Assembly (NCBI GenBank): GCA_030144725.1
Contig: JASKMD010000003.1
Location: forward strand, 62,001-126,000
DNA from: Haematococcus lacustris
Lineage: Eukaryota; Chlorophyta; Chlorophyceae; Chlamydomonadales; Haematococcaceae
Length of the DNA: 64,000 bases
Direction of reading: 5' to 3'
Below are positions 53,976 through 64,000 of the stretch, one piece after another; within the stretch, counting starts at the first letter, position 1, and each line of letters opens with the position of its first letter. The position numbers were made by a program, and so were the translations under genes. The notes below the pieces were generated by a model. The model ran no database searches and was not told the DNA's origin. It saw only the letters and a list, made by a program, of their open reading frames with translations.

Positions 53976-56900
53976 CTCCCTACAGCAGCACCAGCTGCCC
54001 CTCTCTCCCACACGGCCACCAGCCCTCCCTACAGCAGCACCAGCCGCCCCTCTCTCCCACACGGCCACCAGCCCTCCCTACAGCAGCACCAGCTGCCCCT
54101 CTCTCCCACACGGCCACCAGCCCTCCCTACAGCAGCACCAGCTGCCCCTCTCTCCCACACGGCCACCAGCCCTCCCTACAGCAGCACCAGCTGCCCCTCT
54201 TTCCCACACGGCCACCAGGCCTCCCTACAGCAGCACCAGCTGCCCCTCTCTCCCACACGGCCACCAGCCCTCCCTACAGCAGCACCAGCTGCCCCTCTCT
54301 CCCACACGGCCACCAGCCCTCCCTACAGCAGCACCAGCTGCCCCTCTCTCCCACACGGCAACCAGCCCTCCCTACAGCAGCACCAGCTGCCCCTCTCTCC
54401 CACACAGCCACCAGCCCTCCCTACAGCAGCACCAGCTGCCCCTCTCTCCCACACGGCCACCAGCCCTCCCTACAGCAGCACCAGCTGCCCCTCTCTCCCA
54501 CACGGCCACCAGCCCTCCCTACAGCAGCACCAGCTGCCCCTCTCTCCCACACGGCCACCAGCCCTCCCTACAGCAGCACCAGCTGCCCCTCTCTCCCACA
54601 CGGCCACCAGCCCTCCCTACAGCAGCACCAGCTGCCCCTCTCTCCCACACGGCCACCAGCCCTCCCTACAGCAGCACCAGCTGCCCCTCTCTCCCACACG
54701 GCCACCAGCCCTCCCTACAGCAGCACCAGCTGCCCCTCTTTCCCACACGGCCACCAGGCCTCCCTACAGCAGCACCAGCTGCCCCTCTCTCCCACACGGC
54801 CACCAGCCCTCCCTACAGCAGCACCAGCTGCCCCTCTCTCCCACACGGCAACCAGCCCTCCCTACAGCAGCACCAGCTGCCCCTCTCTCCCACACAGCCA
54901 CCAGCCCTCCCTACAGCAGCACCAGCTGCCCCTCTCTCCCACACGGCCACCAGCCCTCCCTACAGCAGCACCAGCTGCCCCTCTCTCCCACACGGCCACC
55001 AGCCCTCCCTAAAGCAGCACCAGCCGCCCCTCTCTCCCACACGGCCACCAGCCCTCCCTACAGCAGCACCAGCCGCCCCTCTCTCCCACACGGCCACCAG
55101 CCCTCCCTACAGCAGCACCAGCTGCCCCTCTCTCCCACACGGCCACCAGCCCTCCCTACAGCAGCACCAGCTGCCCCTCTCTCCCACACGGCCACCAGCC
55201 CTCCCTACAGCAGCACCAGCTGCCCCTCTCTCCCACACGGCCACCAGCCCTCCCTACAGCAGCACCAGCTGCCCCTCTCTCCCACACGGCCACCAGCCCT
55301 CCCTAAAGCAGCACCAGCCGCCCCTCTCTCCCACACGGCCACCAGCCCTCCCTACAGCAGCACCAGCTGCCCCTCTCTCCCACACGGCCACCAGCCCTCC
55401 CTACAGCAGCACCAGCCGCCCCTCTCTCCCACACGGCCACCAGCCCTCCCTACAGCAGCACCAGCTGCCCCTCTCTCCCACACGGCCACCAGCCCTCCCT
55501 ACAGCAGCACCAGCTGCCCCTCTCTCCCACACGGCCACCAGCCCTTCCTACAGCAGCACCAGCTGCCCCTCTCTCCCACACGGCCACCAGCCCTCCCTAC
55601 AGCAGCACCAGCTGCCCCTCTCTCCCACACGGCCACCAGCCCTCCCTACAGCAGCACCAGCCGCCCCTCTCTCCCACACGGCCACCAGCCCTCCCTACAG
55701 CAGCACCAGCCGCCCCTCTCTCCCACACGGCCACCAGCCCTCCCTACAGCAGCACCAGCCGCCCCTCTCTCCCACACGGCCACCAGCCCTCCCTACAGCA
55801 GCACCAGCTGCCCCTCTCTCCCACACGGCCACCAGCCCTCCCTACAGCAGCACCAGCTGCCCCTCTCTCCCACACGGCCACCAGCCCTCCCTACAGCAGC
55901 ACCAGCCGCCCCTCTCTCCCACACGGCCACCAGCCCTCCCTACAGCAGCACCAGCCGCCCCTCTCTCCCACACGGCCACCAGCCCTCCCTACAGCAGCAC
56001 CAGCTGCCCCTCTCTCCCACACGGCCACCAGCCCTCCCTACAGCAGCACCAGCCGCCCCTCTCTCCCACACGGCCACCAGCCCTCCCTACAGCAGCACCA
56101 GCTGCCCCTCTCTCCCACACGGCCACCAGCCCTCCCTACAGCAGCACCAGCTGCCCCTCTCTCCCACACGGCCACCAGCCCTTCCTACAGCAGCACCAGC
56201 TGCCCCTCTCTCCCACACGGCCACCAGCCCTCCCTACAGCAGCACCAGCTGCCCCTCTCTCCCACACGGCCACCAGCCCTCCCTACAGCAGCACCAGCCG
56301 CCCCTCTCTCCCACACGGCCACCAGCCCTCCCTACAGCAGCACCAGCCGCCCCTCTCTCCCACACGGCCACCAGCCCTCCCTACAGCAGCACCAGCCGCC
56401 CCTCTCTCCCACACGGCCACCAGCCCTCCCTACAGCAGCACCAGCTGCCCCTCTCTCCCACACGGCCACCAGCCCTCCCTACAGCAGCACCAGCTGCCCC
56501 TCTCTCCCACACGGCCACCAGCCCTCCCTACAGCAGCACCAGCCGCCCCTCTCTCCCACACGGCCACCAGCCCTCCCTACAGCAGCACCAGCCGCCCCTC
56601 TCTCCCACACGGCCACCTGCCCTCCCTACAGCAGCACCAGCTGCCCCTCTCTCCCACACGGCCACCAGCCCTCCCTACAGCAGCACCAGCCGCCCCTCTC
56701 TCCCACACGGCCACCAGCCCTCCCTACAGCAGCACCAGCTGCCCCTCTCTCCCACACGGCCACCAGCCCTCCCTAAAGCAGCACCAGCCGGCCCTCTCTC
56801 CCACACGGCCACCAGCCCTCCCTAAAGCAGCACCAGCCGGCCCTCTCTCCCACACGGCCACCAGCCCTCCCTAAAGCAGCACCAGCTGCCCCTCTCTCCC

Positions 56901-59900
56901 ACACGGCCACCAGCCCTCCCTACAGCAGCACCAGCTGCCCCTCTCTCCCACACGGCCACCAGCCCTCCCTACAGCAGCACCAGCCGCCCCTCTCTCCCAC
57001 ACAGCCACCAGCCCTCCCTAAAGCAGCACCAGCCGCCCCTCTCTCCCACACGGCCACCAGCCCTCCCTACAGCAGCACCAGCCGCCCCTCTCTCCCACAC
57101 GGCCACCAGCCCTCCCTACAGCAGCACCAGCTGCCCCTCTCTCCCACACGGCCACCAGCCCTCCCTACAGCAGCACCAGCTGCCCCTCTCTCCCACACGG
57201 CTACCAGCCCTCCCTACAGCAGCACCAGCTGCCCCTCTCTCCCACACGGCCACCAGCCCTCCCTACAGCAGCACCAGCTGCCCCTCTCTCCCACACGGCC
57301 ACCAGCCCTCCCTACAGCAGCACCAGCTGCCCCTCTCTCCCACACGGCCACCAGCCCTCCCTACAGCAGCACCAGCTGCCCCTCTCTCCCACACGGCCAC
57401 CAGCCCTCCCTACAGCAGCACCAGCTGCCCCTCTCTCCCACACGGCCACCAGCCCTCCCTACAGCAGCACCAGCTGCCCCTCTCTCCCACACGGCCACCA
57501 GCCCTCCCTACAGCAGCACCAGCCGCCCCTCTCTCCCACACGGCCACCTGCCCTCCCTACAGCAGCACCAGCTGCCCCTCTCTCCCACACGGCCACCAGC
57601 CCTCCCTACAGCAGCACCAGCTGCCCCTCTCTCCCACACGGCCACCAGCCCTCCCTACAGCAGCACCAGCTGCCCCTCTCTCCCACACGGCCACCAGCCC
57701 TCCCTACAGCAGCACCAGCTGCCCCTCTCTCCCACACGGCCACCAGCCCTCCCTACAGCAGCACCAGCTGCCCCTCTCTCCCACACGGCCACCAGCCCTC
57801 CCTACAGCAGCACCAGCCGCCCCTCTCTCCCACACGGCCACCAGCCCTCCCTACAGCAGCACCAGCTGCCCCTCTCTCCCACACGGCCACCAGCCCTCCC
57901 TACAGCAGCACCAGCTGCCCCTCTCTCCCACACGGCCACCAGCCCTCCCTACAGCAGCACCAGCCGCCCCTCTCTCCCACACGGCCACCTGCCCTCCCTA
58001 CAGCAGCACCAGCTGCCCCTCTCTCCCACACGGCCACCAGCCCTCCCTACAGCAGCACCAGCTGCCCCTCTCTCCCACACGGCCACCAGCCCTCCCTACA
58101 GCAGCACCAGCTGCCCCTCTCTCCCACACGGCCACCAGCCCTCCCTACAGCAGCACCAGCTGCCCCTCTCTCCCACACGGCCACCAGCCCTCCCTACAGC
58201 AGCACCAGCCGCCCCTCTCTCCCACACGGCCACCAGCCCTCCCTACAGCAGCACCAGCTGCCCCTCTCTCCCACACGGCCACCAGCCCTCCCTACAGCAG
58301 CACCAGCCGCCCCTCTCTCCCACACGGCCACCAGCCCTCCCTACAGCAGCACCAGCTGCCCCTCTCTCCCACACGGCCACCAGCCCTCCCTACAGCAGCA
58401 CCAGCTGCCCCTCTCTCCCACACGGCCACCAGCCCTCCCTACAGCAGCACCAGCTGCCCCTCTCTCCCACACGGCCACCAGCCCTCCCTACAGCAGCACC
58501 AGCTGCCCCTCTCTCCCACACGGCCACCAGCCCTCCCTACAGCAGCACCAGCTGCCCCTCTCTCCCACACGGCCACCAGCCCTCCCTACAGCAGCACCAG
58601 CTGCCCCTCTCTCCCACACGGCCACCAGCCCTCCCTACAGCAGCACCAGCTGCCCCTCTCTCCCACACGGCCACCAGCCCTCCCTACAGCAGCACCAGCT
58701 GCCCCTCTCTCCCACACGGCCACCAGCCCTCCCTACAGCAGCACCAGCTGCCCCTCTCTCCCACACGGCCACCAGCCCTCCCTACAGCAGCACCAGCTGC
58801 CCCTCTCTCCCACACGGCCACCAGCCCTCCCTACAGCAGCACCAGCTGCCCCTCTCTCCCACACGGCCACCAGCCCTCCCTACAGCAGCACCAGCTGCCC
58901 CTCTCTCCCACACGGCCACCAGCCCTCCCTACAGCAGCACCAGCCGCCCCTCTCTCCCACACGGCCACCAGCCCTCCCTACAGCAGCACCAGCTGCCCCT
59001 CTCTCCCACACGGCCACCAGCCCTCCCTACAGCAGCACCAGCTGCCCCTCTCTCCCACACGGCCACCAGCCCTCCCTACAGCAGCACCAGCCGCCCCTCT
59101 CTCCCACACGGCCACCAGCCCTCCCTACAGCAGCACCAGCTGCCCCTCTCTCCCACACGGCCACCAGCCCTCCCTACAGCAGCACCAGCTGCCCCTCTCT
59201 CCCACACGGCCACCAGCCCTCCCTACAGCAGCACCAGCTGCCCCTCTCTCCCACACGGCCACCAGCCCTCCCTACAGCAGCACCAGCTGCCCCTCTCTCC
59301 CACACGGCCACCAGCCCTCCCTACAGCAGCACCAGCCGCCCCTCTCTCCCACACGGCCACCAGCCCTCCCTACAGCAGCACCAGCTGCCCCTCTCTCCCA
59401 CACGGCCACCAGCCCTCCCTACAGCAGCACCAGCTGCCCCTCTCTCCCACACGGCCACCAGCCCTCCCTACAGCAGCACCAGCTGCCCCTCTCTCCCACA
59501 CGGCCACCAGCCCTCCCTACAGCAGCACCAGCTGCCCCTCTCTCCCACACGGCCACCAGCCCTCCCTACAGCAGCACCAGCTGCCCCTCTCTCCCACACG
59601 GCCACCAGCCCTCCCTACAGCAGCACCAGCTGCCCCTCTCTCCCACACGGCCACCAGCCCTCCCTACAGCAGCACCAGCTGCCCCTCTCTCCCACACGGC
59701 CACCAGCCCTCCCTACAGCAGCACCAGCTGCCCCTCTCTCCCACACGGCCACCAGCCCTCCCTACAGCAGCACCAGCTGCCCCTCTCTCCCACACGGCCA
59801 CCAGCCCTCCCTACAGCAGCACCAGCTGCCCCTCTCTCCCACACGGCCACCAGCCCTCCCTACAGCAGCACCAGCTGCCCCTCTCTCCCACACGGCCACC

Positions 59901-62900
59901 AGCCCTCCCTACAGCAGCACCAGCTGCCCCTCTCTCCCACACGGCCACCAGCCCTCCCTACAGCAGCACCAGCTGCCCCTCTCTCCCACACGGCCACCAG
60001 CCCTCCCTACAGCAGCACCAGCCGCCCCTCTCTCCCACACGGCCACCAGCCCTCCCTACAGCAGCACCAGCTGCCCCTCTCTCCCACACGGCCACCAGCC
60101 CTCCCTACAGCAGCACCAGCTGCCCCTCTCTCCCACACGGCCACCAGCCCTCCCTACAGCAGCACCAGCTGCCCCTCTCTCCCACACGGCCACCAGCCCT
60201 CCCTACAGCAGCACCAGCCGCCCCTCTCTCCCACACGGCCACCTGCCCTCCCTACAGCAGCACCAGCTGCCCCTCTCTCCCACACGGCCACCAGCCCTCC
60301 CTACAGCAGCACCAGCTGCCCCTCTCTCCCACACGGCCACCAGCCCTCCCTACAGCAGCACCAGCTGCCCCTCTCTCCCACACGGCCACCAGCCCTCCCT
60401 ACAGCAGCACCAGCTGCCCCTCTCTCCCACACGGCCACCAGCCCTCCCTACAGCAGCACCAGCTGCCCCTCTCTCCCACACGGCCACCAGCCCTCCCTAC
60501 AGCAGCACCAGCTGCCCCTCTCTCCCACACGGCCACCAGCCCTCCCTACAGCAGCACCAGCTGCCCCTCTCTCCCACACGGCCACCAGCCCTCCCTACAG
60601 CAGCACCAGCTGCCCCTCTCTCCCACACGGCCACCAGCCCTCCCTACAGCAGCACCAGCTGCCCCTCTCTCCCACACGGCCACCAGCCCTCCCTACAGCA
60701 GCACCAGCTGCCCCTCTCTCCCACACGGCCACCAGCCCTCCCTACAGCAGCACCAGCTGCCCCTCTCTCCCACACGGCCACCAGCCCTCCCTACAGCAGC
60801 ACCAGCTGCCCCTCTCTCCCACACGGCCACCAGCCCTCCCTACAGCAGCACCAGCCGCCCCTCTCTCCCACACGGCCACCAGCCCTCCCTACAGCAGCAC
60901 CAGCTGCCCCTCTCTCCCACACGGCCACCAGCCCTCCCTACAGCAGCACCAGCTGCCCCTCTCTCCCACACGGCCACCAGCCCTCCCTACAGCAGCACCA
61001 GCCGCCCCTCTCTCCCACACGGCCACCAGCCCTCCCTACAGCAGCACCAGCTGCCCCTCTCTCCCACACGGCCACCAGCCCTCCCTACAGCAGCACCAGC
61101 TGCCCCTCTCTCCCACACGGCCACCAGCCCTCCCTACAGCAGCACCAGCTGCCCCTCTCTCCCACACGGCCACCAGCCCTCCCTACAGCAGCACCAGCTG
61201 CCCCTCTCTCCCACACGGCCACCAGCCCTCCCTACAGCAGCACCAGCCGCCCCTCTCTCCCACACGGCCACCTGCCCTCCCTACAGCAGCACCAGCTGCC
61301 CCTCTCTCCCACACGGCCACCAGCCCTCCCTACAGCAGCACCAGCTGCCCCTCTCTCCCACACGGCCACCAGCCCTCCCTACAGCAGCACCAGCTGCCCC
61401 TCTCTCCCACACGGCCACCAGCCCTCCCTACAGCAGCACCAGCTGCCCCTCTCTCCCACACGGCCACCAGCCCTCCCTACAGCAGCACCAGCCGCCCCTC
61501 TCTCCCACACGGCCACCTGCCCTCCCTACAGCAGCACCAGCTGCCCCTCTCTCCCACACGGCCACCAGCCCTCCCTACAGCAGCACCAGCTGCCCCTCTC
61601 TCCCACACGGCCACCAGCCCTCCCTACAGCAGCACCAGCTGCCCCTCTCTCCCACACGGCCACCAGCCCTCCCTACAGCAGCACCAGCCGCCCCTCTCTC
61701 CCACACGGCCACCTGCCCTCCCTACAGCAGCACCAGCTGCCCCTCTCTCCCACACGGCCACCAGCCCTCCCTACAGCAGCACCAGCTGCCCCTCTCTCCC
61801 ACACGGCCACCAGCCCTCCCTACAGCAGCACCAGCTGCCCCTCTCTCCCACACGGCCACCAGCCCTCCCTACAGCAGCACCAGCCGCCCCTCTCTCCCAC
61901 ACGGCCACCTGCCCTCCCTACAGCAGCACCAGCTGCCCCTCTCTCCCACACGGCCACCAGCCCTCCCTACAGCAGCACCAGCTGCCCCTCTCTCCCACAC
62001 GGCCACCAGCCCTCCCTACAGCAGCACCAGCTGCCCCTCTCTCCCACACGGCCACCAGCCCTCCCTACAGCAGCACCAGCCGCCCCTCTCTCCCACACGG
62101 CCACCAGCCCTCCCTACAGCAGCACCAGCTGCCCCTCTCTCCCACACGGCCACCAGCCCTCCCTACAGCAGCACCAGCTGCCCCTCTCTCCCACACGGCC
62201 ACCAGCCCTCCCTACAGCAGCACCAGCTGCCCCTCTCTCCCACACGGCCACCAGCCCTCCCTACAGCAGCACCAGCTGCCCCTCTCTCCCACACGGCCAC
62301 CAGCCCTCCCTAAAGCAGCACCAGCTGCCCCTCTCTCCCACACGGCCACCAGCCCTCCCTACAGCAGCACCAGCTGCCCCTCTCTCCCACACGGCCACCA
62401 GCCCTCCCTACAGCAGCACCAGCTGCCCCTCTCTCCCACACGGCAACCAGCCCTCCCTACAGCAGCACCAGCTGCCCCTCTCTCCCACACGGCCACCAGC
62501 CCTCCCTACAGCAGCACCAGCCGCCCCTCTCTCCCACACGGCCACCAGCCCTCCCTACAGCAGCACCAGCTGCCCCTCTCTCCCACACGGCCACCAGCCC
62601 TCCCTACAGCAGCACCAGCTGCCCCTCTCTCCCACACGGCCACCAGCCCTCCCTACAGCAGCACCAGCCGCCCCTCTCTCCCACACGGCCACCTGCCCTC
62701 CCTACAGCAGCACCAGCTGCCCCTCTCTCCCACACGGCCACCAGCCCTCCCTACAGCAGCACCAGCTGCCCCTCTCTCCCACACGGCCACCAGCCCTCCC
62801 TACAGCAGCACCAGCTGCCCCTCTCTCCCACACGGCCACCAGCCCTCCCTACAGCAGCACCAGCTGCCCCTCTCTCCCACACGGCCACCAGCCCTCCCTA

Positions 62901-64000
62901 CAGCAGCACCAGCCGCCCCTCTCTCCCACACGGCCACCTGCCCTCCCTACAGCAGCACCAGCTGCCCCTCTCTCCCACACGGCCACCAGCCCTCCCTACA
63001 GCAGCACCAGCTGCCCCTCTCTCCCACACGGCCACCAGCCCTCCCTACAGCAGCACCAGCTGCCCCTCTCTCCCACACGGCCACCAGCCCTCCCTACAGC
63101 AGCACCAGCCGCCCCTCTCTCCCACACGGCCACCAGCCCTCCCTACAGCAGCACCAGCTGCCCCTCTCTCCCACACGGCCACCAGCCCTCCCTACAGCAG
63201 CACCAGCTGCCCCTCTCTCCCACACGGCCACCAGCCCTCCCTACAGCAGCACCAGCTGCCCCTCTCTCCCACACGGCCACCAGCCCTCCCTACAGCAGCA
63301 CCAGCTGCCCCTCTCTCCCACACGGCCACCAGCCCTCCCTACAGCAGCACCAGCTGCCCCTCTCTCCCACACGGCCACCAGCCCTCCCTACAGCAGCACC
63401 AGCTGCCCCTCTCTCCCACACGGCCACCAGCCCTCCCTACAGCAGCACCAGCTGCCCCTCTCTCCCACACGGCCACCAGCCCTCCCTACAGCAGCACCAG
63501 CCGCCCCTCTCTCCCACACGGCCACCTGCCCTCCCTACAGCAGCACCAGCTGCCCCTCTCTCCCACACGGCCACCAGCCCTCCCTACAGCAGCACCAGCT
63601 GCCCCTCTCTCCCACACGGCCACCAGCCCTCCCTACAGCAGCACCAGCTGCCCCTCTCTCCCACACGGCCACCAGCCCTCCCTACAGCAGCACCAGCCGC
63701 CCCTCTCTCCCACACGGCCACCTGCCCTCCCTACAGCAGCACCAGCTGCCCCTCTCTCCCACACGGCCACCAGCCCTCCCTACAGCAGCACCAGCTGCCC
63801 CTCTCTCCCACACGGCCACCAGCCCTCCCTACAGCAGCACCAGCTGCCCCTCTCTCCCACACGGCCACCAGCCCTCCCTACAGCAGCACCAGCCGCCCCT
63901 CTCTCCCACACGGCCACCAGCCCTCCCTACAGCAGCACCAGCTGCCCCTCTCTCCCACACGGCCACCAGCCCTCCCTACAGCAGCACCAGCTGCCCCTCT
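53976..64000. repeat. 49-bp satellite, about 204 units, reaching the window end
   Basis: The unit begins CCCTCCCTACAGCAGCACC, continues AGCTGCCCCTCTCTCCCAC and ends ACGGCCACCAG. It repeats head to tail without a break. Common variants are CAGCCG for CAGCTG, CTAAAG for CTACAG and ACCTG for ACCAG. Rare variants occur in linked sets (for example 54201/54357/54401 and 54740/54847/54891), showing block duplications of about ten units. Since 49 is not a multiple of three, a 49-residue repeat arises over three units and long frames stay open; I do not consider them genes. Confidence 0.98.

Noticed and set aside
53826..56825. 999-codon open frame through the satellite
   Set aside because: It only reflects the 49-bp unit, which lacks stops in this frame; other frames are also open and it overlaps a real exon on the opposite strand.

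Overview
The window looks like nuclear DNA of a green alga, most likely a chlamydomonadalean such as Haematococcus. Genes are split into many short exons with GT-AG introns, and several are followed by the algal polyadenylation signal TGTAA. One gene encodes a plastid VIPP1 protein. Long G/C-rich simple repeats and old mobile elements fill most of the rest. The genus is inferred partly from my memory of repetitive proteins in that alga; no search was run.

Layout. 0-10.6 kb is almost all repeats: a hAT-type transposase remnant, CTGC and CAG tracts, two clusters of the palindrome CTACAGTACTGTAG, long (GGGGGC)n and (GGCTG)n arrays and a 54-bp minisatellite. 13.9-17.6 kb (minus) holds pieces of a coiled-coil protein gene. 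20.5-34.1 kb (plus) is the gene-rich core: TIM14/PAM18 (mitochondrial import motor J-protein), VIPP1 (plastid membrane maintenance), a small heat-shock protein with a Met/Pro-rich N-terminus, and a LEA-like protein made of modular exons. I rebuilt all four at exon level with consistent reading phase. 37.2-44.7 kb (minus) holds a small putative organelle membrane protein and a complete 298-residue mitochondrial carrier of the 2-oxodicarboxylate type. One intron of the carrier contains a Fanzor/TnpB-like transposon remnant and a 216-bp copy of the coiled-coil gene.

45.0-49.9 kb is a 4.9-kb foldback element with 1.2-kb inverted arms and a perfect 7-bp target-site duplication, inserted just upstream of the carrier gene. 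52.2-53.9 kb (minus) holds the 3' exons of a transglutaminase-like protein. Its upstream part is cut off by a 49-bp satellite that runs from about 53.98 kb to the window end (about 200 units).

Functionally, the plus-strand block is rich in membrane- and protein-protection genes (VIPP1, sHSP, LEA, a J-protein). Whether they are co-regulated cannot be seen from sequence. The strongest structural discoveries are the foldback element, the Fanzor-like remnants with a nested insertion, the dispersed 14-bp palindrome, and the satellite next to the transglutaminase gene.
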